DNA from: Rahnella sikkimica
Lineage (GTDB): Bacteria > Pseudomonadota > Gammaproteobacteria > Enterobacterales > Enterobacteriaceae
Assembly (NCBI RefSeq): GCF_002951615.1
Contig: NZ_CP019062.1
Location: 2,542,001 to 2,606,000 of the forward strand
Reading direction: 5' to 3'
DNA: 64,000 bases
In this document: piece by piece, positions 7,880 to 17,319 of the stretch
Layout of the letters: every line of letters begins with the position of its first letter
Position numbering within the stretch: position 1 is the stretch's first letter
Made by a program: the position numbers and the translations under genes
Notes under the pieces: model-generated
Told to the model about the DNA's origin: nothing
The model's database searches: none
What the model saw: the letters and a program-made list of their open reading frames with translations, nothing else

Positions 7880-7905
7880 AAAAAAGCACCGCCGGAGCGG
7901 TGCCT
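7880..7905 (-). terminator. Rho-independent terminator of ybaY
   Basis: GCACCGC-CGGA-GCGGTGC at 7886-7903. On the minus strand the stem is followed by seven T. It may also slow transcripts from atl, which converges on it. Confidence 0.8.
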
Positions 7906-7928
7906 GAGTGCACAGGACAGCTTTTACA

Positions 7929-8507
7929 TCAGTAAGTTGACTGTGTTGGTACTGCGCTAATCGGTGCAGGTGAAGTCCCCAGCCCCGGAGTAGACGAGTT
8001 GCCCAGCAGACCTGAAGCGTCCGGTTTGGTAGCAACAGGCACGGCGACAACCGGCACAAGTTGCAGATCGGCACGGGTACCCTGACCGTGGTTAATCACT
8101 TCCTTAATGCTGTCGGTAACGAAGGTCATCTGACCATTAACAGTCACCGCTGCGCTCAGCAGAACGCGGGCATTAGGTGCAATTTCCTGCGGGTTATACG
8201 GCAGGATGAACGTAAACGGTGCCTGTTTACCCTGTGTTCTTGCCACTTTCTGCGAAATCACGCGTGAAGGCGCATCCGCAATTGACGCATCAGACAAGGT
8301 CACTGTCAGAACTGCATCAGGCGGCAAAGCCACTCGCTGATTGATGAAAACGCTACCAGACACATTTGGGCCGGTGATCGCAGGTCCGGTCGCTGTACTG
8401 GCCGCGGTATTCACAGGAGGTTGCTGCGCTGGATCCTGGTGGTGCGGTGCGCACCCGGCAAGTGTCAGAGACAGCGCGGTTCCACCTACTATCTGCCAAA
8501 GTTTCAT
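7929..8507 (-). CDS. ybaY: YbaY-family lipoprotein
   Basis: 192-aa predicted lipoprotein with a type II signal peptide and lipobox LAGC (Cys19). The +2 residue is Ala, so outer-membrane sorting is expected. The middle (about residues 48-150) is the YbaY domain, a beta-rich module (VSGSVFINQRVALPPDAVLTV ... IALNARVLL-like strands) related to type II secretion pilotin-like lipoproteins; the exact role is unknown. The C-terminus is a low-complexity Pro/Ser/Thr tail, longer than I recall for E. coli. It is transcribed divergently from tesB, as in E. coli. Confidence 0.88.
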   Translation of the reverse strand: MKLWQIVGGTALSLTLAGCAPHHQDPAQQPPVNTAASTATGPAITGPNVSGSVFINQRVALPPDAVLTVTLSDASIADAPSRVISQKVARTQGKQAPFTFILPYNPQEIAPNARVLLSAAVTVNGQMTFVTDSIKEVINHGQGTRADLQLVPVVAVPVATKPDASGLLGNSSTPGLGTSPAPISAVPTQSTY

Positions 8508-8676
8508 TGTTCGTACTCCCTTTTTATTAGTCGCTTGTCGACAAGCTGTAATAAACGCCGACGATGAATTTAGTGACTTTAACCAGCTTACCCATTAATC
8601 ATGGCACAAAAATCTGAAGTTTGCCTCCCGACGATAAAAGAGGGCTTCTGAGCGTCACAAAGATCCACTATGATTA

Positions 8677-8691
8677 ACAGGTTAGACCTGT
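8677..8691. promoter_or_regulatory. Palindrome in the tesB upstream region
   Basis: ACAGGT-TAG-ACCTGT, perfect 6-bp arms. It is followed by a second inverted repeat GCCGGA/TCCGGC at about 8693-8721. Located 60-75 bp before the tesB ATG. No regulator is recognised. The rest of the 8508-8753 gap shows nothing further. Confidence 0.4.
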
Positions 8692-8753
8692 GCCGGAAGG
8701 CGCCTTTTTTCAGCGTCCGGCATGCATCAACCGGTAACTTTCATGAGGCCACT

Positions 8754-9620
8754 ATGAGTCAGGCATTAAAAAATCTGCTGGATCTTTTAGATCTGGAAAA
8801 AATTGAAGAAGGGCTGTTTCGTGGTCAAAGTGAAGATCTGGGTTTACGTCAGGTCTTTGGTGGTCAGGTTGTCGGTCAGGCACTTTACGCCGCCAAACAA
8901 ACCGTGCCGGTCGATCGTGGTATTCACTCGTTTCATAGTTACTTTTTGCGCCCGGGCGACAGCAGTAAGCCGATTATTTATGACGTTGAAATCCTGCGCG
9001 ACGGCAACAGTTTCAGCGCCCGTCGGGTGAAAGCCGTGCAACACGGCAAGCCGATTTTTTATATGACAGCGTCTTTCCAGAGTCAGGAAGAAGGCTTCGA
9101 ACACCAGAATACGATGCCGGACGTACCACCGCCGGAATCACTGGTGTCTGAATCCGATATTGCTAAAAATCTGGCGCACCTTATTCCGGAAAAATTCCGC
9201 GACAAATTCATCGGCCATAAACCTATCGAGATGCGTCCGGTTAAATTCCATAACCCGCTAAAAGGCAGTGTTGAAGAACCGCACCGCGCCGTGTGGTTCC
9301 GCGCGAACGGCGAAATGCCTGATGACTTGCGTATCCACCAGTATTTGCTGGGCTACGCGTCTGATTTCAATTTCCTGCCCACCGCGCTGCAACCTCATGG
9401 CATCGGTTTCCTGGAGCCGGGAATGCAGGTGGCGACCATCGACCATTCAATGTGGTTCCACCGCCCTTTCCGTATGGACGACTGGCTGCTGTATGCCGTT
9501 GAAAGCACTTCGGCTTCTGGCGCACGTGGTTTTGTCCGGGGTCAGTTCTATACGCGTGACGGGGTTTTAGTGGCTTCTACGGTGCAGGAAGGCGTTATCC
9601 GTCAAAGACCGGTCGAGTGA
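8754..9620 (+). CDS. tesB: Acyl-CoA thioesterase II TesB
   Basis: 288-aa cytoplasmic thioesterase with two tandem hot-dog domains (about residues 15-120 and 180-285) that hydrolyses medium- and long-chain acyl-CoA. E. coli TesB is 286 aa, and the two align along the full length ([38 protein letters not shown]). The start at ATG 8754 gives the family N-terminus MSQALKNLL; an in-frame upstream ATG at 8670 would add 28 unrelated residues. Single gene between divergent ybaY and convergent amtB. Confidence 0.96.
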   Translation: MSQALKNLLDLLDLEKIEEGLFRGQSEDLGLRQVFGGQVVGQALYAAKQTVPVDRGIHSFHSYFLRPGDSSKPIIYDVEILRDGNSFSARRVKAVQHGKPIFYMTASFQSQEEGFEHQNTMPDVPPPESLVSESDIAKNLAHLIPEKFRDKFIGHKPIEMRPVKFHNPLKGSVEEPHRAVWFRANGEMPDDLRIHQYLLGYASDFNFLPTALQPHGIGFLEPGMQVATIDHSMWFHRPFRMDDWLLYAVESTSASGARGFVRGQFYTRDGVLVASTVQEGVIRQRPVE

Positions 9621-9663
9621 TGCATACCTGATGTAAGAAGCAAATGTAAAAAGCAGACGTAAA

Positions 9664-9694
9664 AAAGGGGCGATAGTGATATCGCCCCTTTCAA
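9664..9694. terminator. Bidirectional terminator between tesB and amtB
   Basis: GGGGCGATA-GTGA-TATCGCCCC, perfect 9-bp stem flanked by AAAAAA on the left and TTTC on the right, so it can serve both converging genes. Confidence 0.8.
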
Positions 9695-9760
9695 TTCTTC
9701 ATTGTTATTTTTGTACTGCCTGATAAGAGAATTTAGCGCACTGCTTTCTCTGAAATCAAC

Positions 9761-11050
9761 TTACTGGTTGTAAGCATTCTCACCGTGGCTGTTCACATCC
9801 AGACCTTCACGTTCCTGCTCTTCAGGAACACGCAGACCTACAATCATGTCAGCCACTTTGTAACCGATGAACGCCACAACGCCAGACCAGACCAGCGTAA
9901 CGCAAACGCTGAAGAACTGAACCCAGACCTGATGACCCATGGTCACGCCTTCTGCATAACCCACACCGCCCAGAGAGCTGGAAGTGAATACGCCAGTCAG
10001 CAGACAACCTACGATACCGCAGACGCCGTGAACACCGAATACGTCACAGGTATCGTCCACACGCAGCCATTTTTTCAGGGTAACTACGCCCCACAGGCCG
10101 GTAACGCCGCCTACCAGGCCGATAATCAGAGCACCGCCCACACCGACAGTACCGCACGCCGGGGTGATAGCAACCAGACCTGCGATAGCGCCAGAGCTTG
10201 CGCCCAGCAGAGAAGGTTTACCGCGAACCATCCACTCAACCAGCGTCCAGGACAGGATTGCACCTGCGGTCGCAATCACAGTGTTCAGGAAAGCCAGAGC
10301 TGCAATGGAGCTCGCCGCACTTGCAGAACCGGCGTTGAACCCAAACCAGCCCACGTACAGGATTGAAGCACCCGTGAAGACCATCGGCAAGTTGTGTGGT
10401 TTGAACGCTTCTTTACCAAAGCCCGCACGTTTGCCCAGCAGATATGCACCGACCAGACCTGCGATAGCGGCGTTGATGTGAACAACAGTACCACCTGCGA
10501 AGTCCAGCGCGCCATCGGCCGCCAGGAAACCGCCCGCCCAAACCATGTGTGCCATTGGGATGTAAGAGAAGGTCAGCCAAATCACGGTGAAAATCAGCAC
10601 CGCAGAGAAACGAACACGTTCAGCGATACCACCCACAATCAGCGCTACAGTGATGCAGGCGAATGAGCATTGGAACGCAACGTGAATCATCTGGGAGAAG
10701 GTGCCGGTAACTGAATCCAGGCCAATGCCTTTCATCATCACATTGCTGAAGCCGCCAAAGAAGGCGTTACCTTCACTGAATGCGAGGCTGTAGCCATAAA
10801 GGATCCACAGCACGCACACCAGCGCGAAAGTCACGATGACCTGAGTCAGCATCGACAAAACGTTCTTAGAGCGCAGTAAGCCGCCGTAGAACAATGCCAC
10901 GCCAGGTACGGTCATAAAGAGTACCAAGGCCGTACAGATCATCATAAATGCGTTGTCAGCGCCGTTTGCAACTGCCGGTGCTGCGGCCATGGCAAGCGAA
11001 GGCAGCAATGCAACCGCGCCAAGCCCCATCATGGATAAAAGTTTTTTCAT
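9761..11050 (-). CDS. amtB: Ammonium channel AmtB
   Basis: 429-aa trimeric ammonia channel of the Amt/Rh family (E. coli 428 aa). The N-terminus MKKLLSMMGLGAVALLPSLAMA is a cleavable signal peptide, followed by 11 membrane helices. The signature DFAGGTVVHINAA with the first pore histidine and the later GVHGVCG histidine of the twin-His pair are present. The cytoplasmic tail ends with a charged segment that contacts GlnK. I prefer ATG 11050 to a reading from 11074 because it starts the signal peptide. Cotranscribed behind glnK from a sigma-54 promoter. Confidence 0.96.
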   Translation of the reverse strand: MKKLLSMMGLGAVALLPSLAMAAAPAVANGADNAFMMICTALVLFMTVPGVALFYGGLLRSKNVLSMLTQVIVTFALVCVLWILYGYSLAFSEGNAFFGGFSNVMMKGIGLDSVTGTFSQMIHVAFQCSFACITVALIVGGIAERVRFSAVLIFTVIWLTFSYIPMAHMVWAGGFLAADGALDFAGGTVVHINAAIAGLVGAYLLGKRAGFGKEAFKPHNLPMVFTGASILYVGWFGFNAGSASAASSIAALAFLNTVIATAGAILSWTLVEWMVRGKPSLLGASSGAIAGLVAITPACGTVGVGGALIIGLVGGVTGLWGVVTLKKWLRVDDTCDVFGVHGVCGIVGCLLTGVFTSSSLGGVGYAEGVTMGHQVWVQFFSVCVTLVWSGVVAFIGYKVADMIVGLRVPEEQEREGLDVNSHGENAYNQ

Positions 11051-11135
11051 TATTAACCCACCCCTGTTTCTCAAAACTGTTTTTTCTAACCTGATTTATA
11101 TCAAAGCGATTTATATCAGAGATTAAGGCCTGAAA

Positions 11136-11474
11136 TTACAGTGCTGCTTCGTCAGTTTCACCCGTACGGATACGGATGACGCGTTGCAATTCTGCAACGA
11201 AAATTTTGCCATCACCGATCTTGCCGGTGTAGGCCGCTTTGCTGATAACGTCGATCACTTCATCAAGCTGATCGTCAGCGATAGCAATGTCGATTTTTAC
11301 TTTTGGCAGGAAGTTCACGCTGTATTCCGCACCGCGGTACAGCTCAGCATGACCTTTCTGACGTCCGAAACCTTTAACTTCCGTTACGGTCAGCCCCTGA
11401 ATTCCAACAGCAGACAGTGCTTCACGCACGTCTTCCAGCTTAAAAGGTTTGATCACCACAGTAACCAGCTTCAT
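11136..11474 (-). CDS. glnK: Nitrogen regulatory PII protein GlnK
   Basis: 112-aa PII signal protein. Under nitrogen excess unmodified GlnK plugs AmtB; under limitation GlnD uridylylates Tyr51 in the T-loop, which is present here (AEYSVNF). It also senses ATP/ADP and 2-oxoglutarate. The start ATG 11474 gives the invariant MKLVTVVIKPFKL; longer in-frame readings extend into the sigma-54 promoter and are wrong. First gene of glnK-amtB. Confidence 0.96.
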   Translation of the reverse strand: MKLVTVVIKPFKLEDVREALSAVGIQGLTVTEVKGFGRQKGHAELYRGAEYSVNFLPKVKIDIAIADDQLDEVIDVISKAAYTGKIGDGKIFVAELQRVIRIRTGETDEAAL

Positions 11475-11537
11475 TTTGCCACTCCTCGAATTAAGGGCTT
11501 GCCGCGAGAAACCTCGCGCCCGATACGGAATGGTTAA

Positions 11538-11553
11538 AGCAAAGGGTGTGCCA
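11538..11553 (-). promoter_or_regulatory. Sigma-54 promoter of glnK-amtB
   Basis: On the minus strand TGGCAC-ACCCT-TTGCT matches the -24/-12 consensus TGGCAC-N5-TTGCW at every position. It lies 64 bp before the glnK ATG, giving a leader of roughly 50 nt. Confidence 0.92.
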
Positions 11554-11661
11554 GAGTTGTAATTGCGAAAATATTCATGCGATTCCCGCGTAATACGGCA
11601 TTTTCGGATTATTCGTGACACGCAGCACAGTTGTGAGGGCATATTCAGCCAGGCTCCGCGC

Positions 11662-11676
11662 GCACCATTTAAGTGC
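11662..11676. promoter_or_regulatory. NtrC-binding site 1 upstream of glnK
   Basis: GCAC-CATTTAA-GTGC, a dyad with the 7-bp spacing of NtrC (NRI) sites (GCACC-N5-GGTGC type). It lies about 110 bp upstream of the sigma-54 promoter, a normal enhancer distance. Confidence 0.75.
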
Positions 11677-11723
11677 CTGACGCTGCTTTTTAGTGCAAAG
11701 AAAGTCAGCGGAACGTTTTGCCT

Positions 11724-11738
11724 GCATGGATCAGGTGC
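11724..11738. promoter_or_regulatory. NtrC-binding site 2 upstream of glnK
   Basis: GCAT-GGATCAG-GTGC, same spacing as site 1 with one mismatch in a half-site. Its centre is 62 bp from that of site 1, so the two would be on nearly the same helical face. Confidence 0.6.
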
Positions 11739-11781
11739 GTGAGAGGATAAAAAGGAGGATTAAAAGGGCAGGAATAAATGC

Positions 11782-11809
11782 ACTGGCGCAACAAACAGGC
11801 TGCGCCAGT
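11782..11809 (-). terminator. Probable terminator of mdlAB
   Basis: ACTGGCGCA pairs with TGCGCCAGT (9-bp perfect stem, 10-nt loop), 8 bp beyond the mdlB stop. The T-tract is weak (GCATTTATT), so termination may be partial. Confidence 0.55.
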
Positions 11810-11816
11810 TCAACGA

Positions 11817-13616
11817 TTATGCGTTTTCTGTAGCTGAAATATCCGTACCGGTGGAAGCCAGTTCCTGCCCGGCAAGCTGCAACTGATACATCTGATAATA
11901 CCGGCCTTTTTCCGCCAGCAGCTGGAAATGGCTACCTTGTTCAACCGCCTGACCACGATGCAATACCAAAATATTATCGGCATCGACAATCGTTGAAAGA
12001 CGGTGGGCAATCACCACCAGCGTGGTTTGCTGACGGATAGCCCGTAACGCGCGCTGAATTGCCTGCTCGGTTCCGGAATCAATATTGGCCGTTGCCTCGT
12101 CAAGGATCAGAATCTCAGGTGCCTGCACCAAAACGCGCGCCATCGCCAGCAACTGTTTCTGGCCAACGGAAAGATTATTCCCCTGTTCACCCAGACGCGT
12201 ATTCAGCCCTTCCGGCATTTCACGCACCAGCGGAGAAAGCTGCACGATGTCCAGCGCATGCCAGACCTGCGCCTCATCAATATCACGTCCTAAAGTCACA
12301 TTGGCGAACACGGATTCCGCCAGCACCACCGGATCTTGCTGAACCATGGCGATACCTTTGCGCAGGCTGGTGTGTGATAAGTCCGCAAGATTTCGCCCGT
12401 CCACGCGGATTTCACCTTTATTGAGCGGGTAATATCCCATGAGTAAATTCGCCAGCGTGCTTTTCCCGCTGCCGGTATGTCCGACCAGCGCAACGAAACC
12501 GCGCGACGGAACGTGCAGGGAGATATTTTCCAGCACCCATTTGTCTGCCTGATAAGCGAAGCTGACGTCCCTCACCTCAATCTCCCCGCTGGCGAGCAAT
12601 TTGTCGTCCGGGCCGTATTGCTGCTGGGTTCTGTCCATCAAATCAAAAATACGCTCACCGGCAACAACCGCCTGCTGCAAAATTGACTGCTGCGAAGTCA
12701 GTTCGATCAGTGGTTCATTGAGGCGTCCCAGATAGTTGATGAAGGCATACAGCACGCCCACACCAATAGAACCTTCGGCGCTGAATCCGAAAAGTAGCAA
12801 TAAACCACACAGAATCAGAGATGAAAACAAGCTAAGTAATGGGCGCAGCAGGAAACCTTCCAGCCTCAGCGTTTGCATACGCGCCAGATAGTGCGACTGG
12901 CTGGCGCGCGTAAGGCGTTCGCCGAATCTTTTCTGCTGACGAAATTGCTGGATGACGTTCATCCCGTTAATGACTTCGTTAAACCCGTCATTAATGTCAG
13001 CCAGATAAGCGCGCACCTTGCGAACAACCGGCGTGCTGTAAATCTGATACAGCCCCATCACGACAAATACTGCCGGGAAAATACAGATAGCAACGGAAGC
13101 CAGCCGCCAGTCGAGACTGAACATCGCGATCAGCATTGCGCCAATCAGGGCGATGCTGCGTAATACTGTCGAGACTACCGTCACGTATAAATCACGGATC
13201 ACTTCGGTATCATTGGTTACGCGGGAAATAAGCTGCCCGACCGGCTGGGTATCGAACGCGCTGAGCGGCTGCCGGAGTGCGGCGTCCATCACATCCGTTC
13301 GCAAACGCTGGACCACGCCAACGGCGGCGCGGTTAAACAGCAGCGCCTGAAAATAGTGCAGGCTTGCCGCAAGAAATTGCAGGAAAATAAAGCAAACCGC
13401 CAGCACGCTGACTTTCCCCCACGGCAACTCCCCTTTCGCGACATAGTGATCAATAAAGAAACTGATCAGAATGGGCCCGGTCACTTCTGCCGCGGCGGCA
13501 ATCCACAACATTACGACAGCATAGGAAAGTGGCTTGGTGTAAGGTTTTCCGTATTTGAGAAGTCGCTTAAGCGTTGGCCACAACTTCTGAATTTTATTCG
13601 CTTTTTGTTCAGCCAC
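11817..13616 (-). CDS. mdlB: ABC exporter half-transporter MdlB
   Basis: 599 aa, type I ABC exporter subunit: six-helix membrane domain (about residues 30-320) fused to an ATPase domain with Walker [10 protein letters not shown], a variant signature LSVGQ (also found in E. coli MdlB), and Walker B ILILDEA. I place the start at GTG 13616, which overlaps the mdlA stop (8-nt overlap) and gives [20 protein letters not shown], the family N-terminus. Readings from upstream ATG codons inside mdlA are out of family. Forms a heterodimer with MdlA; SmdAB is the Serratia name for a drug-efflux homologue. The substrate is not established from sequence. Confidence 0.93.
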   Translation of the reverse strand: MAEQKANKIQKLWPTLKRLLKYGKPYTKPLSYAVVMLWIAAAAEVTGPILISFFIDHYVAKGELPWGKVSVLAVCFIFLQFLAASLHYFQALLFNRAAVGVVQRLRTDVMDAALRQPLSAFDTQPVGQLISRVTNDTEVIRDLYVTVVSTVLRSIALIGAMLIAMFSLDWRLASVAICIFPAVFVVMGLYQIYSTPVVRKVRAYLADINDGFNEVINGMNVIQQFRQQKRFGERLTRASQSHYLARMQTLRLEGFLLRPLLSLFSSLILCGLLLLFGFSAEGSIGVGVLYAFINYLGRLNEPLIELTSQQSILQQAVVAGERIFDLMDRTQQQYGPDDKLLASGEIEVRDVSFAYQADKWVLENISLHVPSRGFVALVGHTGSGKSTLANLLMGYYPLNKGEIRVDGRNLADLSHTSLRKGIAMVQQDPVVLAESVFANVTLGRDIDEAQVWHALDIVQLSPLVREMPEGLNTRLGEQGNNLSVGQKQLLAMARVLVQAPEILILDEATANIDSGTEQAIQRALRAIRQQTTLVVIAHRLSTIVDADNILVLHRGQAVEQGSHFQLLAEKGRYYQMYQLQLAGQELASTGTDISATENA

Positions 13617-15381
13617 GTTGTTCCGTCTCCATGTCCTGAGGCGCGTCGTCCAGAGCAGCTTCAAGCTGCTGATAGCGGAACATATCCCGGTACCAGCCGG
13701 GCTGTGCAACGAGCTGTTCGTGATCACCACGCTGCGAAATGCTTCCATGGTTGAAGACCAGAATTTCACTCGCTTCGGTTAACGCTGAAAGGCGGTGCGC
13801 GCTGATAATCACCGTGCGATCATTCCCCCACTGCCGTAAGTTATGCAGAATCCGGTGTTCCGTACGGCCATCCACCGCCGACAGCGCGTCGTCGAGGATC
13901 AGGATCTCCGCTTTCATCAGCAAGGCACGGGCGATGGAAATACGCTGTTTCTGCCCGCCGGAAAGCATGACGCCGCGCTCACCGACTTCGGTTTCATATC
14001 CCTGAGGCAAGCGCAGAATATCGTCATGTACGCTGGCAAGCCGCGCCGCTTCTTCAATTTCTTCCTGAGTCGCTTCCGGACGCCCCAGTGCAATGTTTTG
14101 CGCCACCGTGTCAGAGAACAGGAAAGGTGTCTGGCTGACAATCGCCAGACGCGCGCGCCAGTCGTCGAGCTGGATCTCTTTGAGGGACAAACCGTGATAA
14201 CGCACGTCACCTTCTGTGACGTCAAACTGACGTTGCAGAAGAGCCAGAAGCGTACTTTTACCCGAACCGGTCGGGCCGCACAGCCCGAGCATTTTGCCCG
14301 GTGGCAGGGAGAATTCGACTGAACGCAATGCGACCTGAGTATTTTCAGGATACTGGAACCGGGTTATCTGCGCTTCGAGCACGGCACGGCCCGCAGGTAA
14401 TGGTTTCGCGCCGTCAGCCACCGCAGGCGCTTCTTCAAGCAGGCTGCGGATACGGCTGTAAGCCGCACTTCCGCGTTCCACGATATTGAACATCCACGCC
14501 AGCGCCAGCATCGGCCAGATCATCAGCCCGAGATACATGACAAAACTGGTTAATTCACCGAGCGTCAGGTGCCCGTTGACCACCATCCAGCTCCCGCCGC
14601 CAATCGCCAGCAGGTTTGCCATGCCGATAGAGACGTAAATGGTTGGATCAAAACGCGCATCAACGCGGGCGACACGCATGTTTTTAGCACCGGTATCGGC
14701 CGCAACATCGGCAAACTGCGAGGACTGATGATTCTCCAGCCCAAAAGCTTTGATCATCCGGATACTGGTCAGGCTTTCCTGCGCCTGATCGTTTAGCGAG
14801 GAAAACGCCGCCTGCGCCGTTTTAAAACGGGAATGTAACTGGTCGCCGTAGCGTTTGATAATGATCGCCATGATCGGCATTGGCACCAGAGAAAGCAGTG
14901 TCAGCTCCCAGCTGATCTGGGTCGCCATCACTATCAGCACCGCCAGCCCCATGACCAGCGAATCCACCAGCGTCAGAACGCCCTCACCGGCCGCAAAGAC
15001 CACGCGATCCACATCATTTGTTGCTCGGGCAATTAAATCCCCGGTGCGATGGCGCAGATAAAAAGCCGGGTGTTGGCGGCTGAGCTGACGGAAAAATCCC
15101 TGTCGCAGTTCGACCGCAAGCTGATAGGACGCACCGAACAGCAGCACGCGCCAGACGTATCGCAGCAAATACACCACCACCGCCGTGCCCAGCATCAGAC
15201 CCAGCCACGCGAAAAGCACACTTGCAGACATTTGTTTTGACGTTACGCCATCAATAATTATGCCAACCAGTTTCGGTGGCAGTAATTGCAGAATAGCAAT
15301 AATGATCAGTAAGCCGACGGCACCCAGATACCGGCGCCATTCGCGTCGGAAGTACCAGCCTAGTTGTGCAAACAATCTCAC
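13609..15381 (-). CDS. mdlA: ABC exporter half-transporter MdlA
   Basis: 590 aa (E. coli 590), the partner of MdlB. Membrane domain to about residue 315; ATPase domain with Walker [10 protein letters not shown], signature LSGGQ, Walker B ILILDDA. Asp replaces the catalytic Glu after Walker B, so this is the degenerate-site subunit of an asymmetric heterodimer, as in E. coli. Starts [20 protein letters not shown]. Followed by mdlB with overlapping codons; decR lies upstream in the same direction, 136 bp away. Confidence 0.94.
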   Translation of the reverse strand: MRLFAQLGWYFRREWRRYLGAVGLLIIIAILQLLPPKLVGIIIDGVTSKQMSASVLFAWLGLMLGTAVVVYLLRYVWRVLLFGASYQLAVELRQGFFRQLSRQHPAFYLRHRTGDLIARATNDVDRVVFAAGEGVLTLVDSLVMGLAVLIVMATQISWELTLLSLVPMPIMAIIIKRYGDQLHSRFKTAQAAFSSLNDQAQESLTSIRMIKAFGLENHQSSQFADVAADTGAKNMRVARVDARFDPTIYVSIGMANLLAIGGGSWMVVNGHLTLGELTSFVMYLGLMIWPMLALAWMFNIVERGSAAYSRIRSLLEEAPAVADGAKPLPAGRAVLEAQITRFQYPENTQVALRSVEFSLPPGKMLGLCGPTGSGKSTLLALLQRQFDVTEGDVRYHGLSLKEIQLDDWRARLAIVSQTPFLFSDTVAQNIALGRPEATQEEIEEAARLASVHDDILRLPQGYETEVGERGVMLSGGQKQRISIARALLMKAEILILDDALSAVDGRTEHRILHNLRQWGNDRTVIISAHRLSALTEASEILVFNHGSISQRGDHEQLVAQPGWYRDMFRYQQLEAALDDAPQDMETEQRG

Positions 15382-15517
15382 GCAGCGTTTTCCATAGAAA
15401 TAATAATGATTTTATTGAGTTAAACAGGTTTCAGAAAGACCCGTTTTCTCTTCAGGTCGACAAGGATAACAGAGTTAACCTGCGTTTCTGATGAAACTTT
15501 TTACTGCAACTTTTGCA

Positions 15518-15973
15518 TTAAATTGGCAATGCGGTGGTCGATTTTATGCGTTCCATCGCAAAACTTGAGGTCACATCGTTCAGTCCTGGAATGCCGTTCA
15601 CAAGCCGCTTGTAAAAGTTGTCGTAGCTTTTCATATCGGAAACCTGAACCTGGAGTAAATAATCGTATTCCCCTGCCATCCGGTAAAATCCGAGCACTTC
15701 GGGAAACGCTTCCACCTGCTGAACAAATCGCTGATACCACTCGCTGTTGTGATGTTGCGTTTTAATCAGGACGAACGCCGTCAGGCTCAATCCAAGTTTT
15801 TCGCCATCCAGCAGAGCCACTTTTCCACAAATAATCCCGTCGTCTTCAAGACGTTTAATTCTTTTCCAGCAAGGCGTGGTGGTGAGATTCACCGCTTCGG
15901 CCAGTTCATTCAGAGAAAGCGTGCAATCTTTTTGCAACAACGACAATAGTCTGAGGTCAATTTTATCTACCAT
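15518..15973 (-). CDS. decR: Lrp/AsnC-family cysteine-responsive regulator DecR (YbaO)
   Basis: 151 aa. N-terminal helix-turn-helix (about residues 5-60, with [18 protein letters not shown]) and C-terminal RAM ligand-binding domain (about 65-145). E. coli DecR senses cysteine and activates the yhaOM (cyuPA) cysteine detoxification genes. Here it is divergent, with a 120-bp gap, from a PLP enzyme of the cysteine synthase fold, which is therefore its likely target. Pantoea ananatis is reported to have such a pair (ccdR-ccdA, cysteine desulfhydrase), from memory. Confidence 0.92.
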   Translation of the reverse strand: MVDKIDLRLLSLLQKDCTLSLNELAEAVNLTTTPCWKRIKRLEDDGIICGKVALLDGEKLGLSLTAFVLIKTQHHNSEWYQRFVQQVEAFPEVLGFYRMAGEYDYLLQVQVSDMKSYDNFYKRLVNGIPGLNDVTSSFAMERIKSTTALPI

Positions 15974-16093
15974 AACCCACTCCCGGAGAATTATTTTCTA
16001 TAAAATACGCAATTCATGGGTTAAAGGGTAACTTATTTCTCTGCTGCTTGCGTTATTCTTAAACCCACAAAACTTCTTCTGCGAGCTCTCACA

Positions 16094-17137
16094 ATGCAAA
16101 ACGCCTGGGTTAATCACGCTATTAAAGAAATCGACGCGGATTTTCAGCGTTCAGCCGACACACATTTAATTCGTCTCGCCCTGAACGATTTCCCCGGAAT
16201 TTCGCTGTATCTGAAAGATGAGAGTACGCATCCGTCCGGCAGTCTGAAACATCGTCTGGCGCGTTCCCTGTTTTTGTATGGCCTGTGCAACGGCTGGATA
16301 CGTGAAAACACGCCGATTATCGAGGCATCTTCCGGCAGCACGGCGATTTCAGAAGCCTATTTCGCGCGCCTGCTTGGCCTGCCTTTTATTGCTGTGATGC
16401 CTGCCTGTACCGCGCCACGCAAAATTCAGCAGATTGAATTTTATGGCGGCCGCTGCCACTTTGTTGAAAACTCCGGTCAGATTTATGCCGCTTCCGAACA
16501 ACTCGCACGTGAACTGAACGGCCATTATATGGATCAGTTTACCTATGCTGAACGCGCGACCGACTGGCGGGGAAATAACAATATTGCTGACAGCATTTTC
16601 CGGCAGATGTCCCGCGAACCGCATCCGGTGCCGCGTTATCTGGTGATGAGTGCCGGAACCGGCGGCACCTCGGCCACGCTGGGGCGTTACATCCGCTACC
16701 AGGGGCACGATACCGAACTGGTGGTCGTCGATCCTGAAAACTCCGTATTTTACGATTACTATCAGCAACGTGATGCCAGCGTAACCGCGCAATGCAGCAG
16801 CCGTATCGAAGGAATTGGCCGCCCCCGCGCTGAGCCTTCTTTTATTCCCAGCGTGATCGACAGCATGATGCAGGTGCCTGATGCTGCCAGCGTCGCGACG
16901 CTTCACTGGCTGGAAAAAGTGCTTGGCCGCAAAGTGGGCGGTTCAACCGGAACCAATGTCTGGGGGGCGCTGCAACTGGCTAAACAAATGCGCGGAAAAG
17001 GCGAAACAGGTTCCATCGTCACGCTACTTTGCGACAGCGGCGAACGTTATCTGAATACCTATTTTGACGAGAACTGGGTCGCGAAGAATATCGGGGATAT
17101 TTCGGTGTACGCACAGCAGCTAGAATGTCTTAGCTGA
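16094..17137 (+). CDS. PLP-dependent cysteine synthase-fold enzyme, probable cysteine desulfhydrase (CcdA-like)
   Basis: 347-aa fold-type II PLP enzyme. PLP lysine Lys52 lies in SGSLKHR; the substrate loop is [12 protein letters not shown] (about residue 77); the phosphate-binding loop is [10 protein letters not shown] (about 195); and SGERYL near the C-terminus is typical of the family. It resembles cysteine synthase/cystathionine beta-synthase but lacks a CBS domain and is longer than CysM. Divergence from decR, a cysteine-responsive activator, suggests degradation of excess cysteine to pyruvate, ammonia and sulfide rather than synthesis. This is inference; a synthase role is the alternative. 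It is absent from this position in E. coli K-12. Confidence 0.75.
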   Translation: MQNAWVNHAIKEIDADFQRSADTHLIRLALNDFPGISLYLKDESTHPSGSLKHRLARSLFLYGLCNGWIRENTPIIEASSGSTAISEAYFARLLGLPFIAVMPACTAPRKIQQIEFYGGRCHFVENSGQIYAASEQLARELNGHYMDQFTYAERATDWRGNNNIADSIFRQMSREPHPVPRYLVMSAGTGGTSATLGRYIRYQGHDTELVVVDPENSVFYDYYQQRDASVTAQCSSRIEGIGRPRAEPSFIPSVIDSMMQVPDAASVATLHWLEKVLGRKVGGSTGTNVWGALQLAKQMRGKGETGSIVTLLCDSGERYLNTYFDENWVAKNIGDISVYAQQLECLS

Positions 17138-17158
17138 GGAGCTGGAGTTTACCTTAGG

Positions 17159-17285
17159 TTTTTCCTAAATAATTCGAGTTGCGGGAAGGCGGCAAGTGAG
17201 TGAGACCCGATGAGCTTACATAAGTAAGTGATTCGGGTGAGCAAGCGCAGACAACGCACCAGCAGCTTGAAGTATGAAGGAAAAA
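17159..17285. repeat. Dispersed hairpin repeat, copy A
   Basis: About 127 bp with imperfect terminal inverted repeats (TTTTTCCT...AGGAAAAA at the tips, then ATAaTTCgAGtTGC against its partner) and a central hairpin ACCCGATGAGCTTAC-ATAA-GTAAGT...TCGGGT. It shares the same blocks as copy B near 42.5 kb (GGGAAGGCGGCAA, CGATGAGCTTAC, GTAAGTGATTCGG, CAACGCA). The right A-run doubles as the T-run of the cof terminator. Resembles non-coding repeats common in Serratia/Yersinia genomes. Confidence 0.75.
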
Positions 17286-17307
17286 AGCCGGGACAGATAA
17301 TCCCGGC
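17281..17307 (-). terminator. Rho-independent terminator of cof
   Basis: GCCGGGA (17287-17293) pairs with TCCCGGC (17301-17307); on the minus strand it is followed by six T, 12 bp beyond the cof stop. Confidence 0.85.
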
Positions 17308-17319
17308 CGCTGCAAAACC

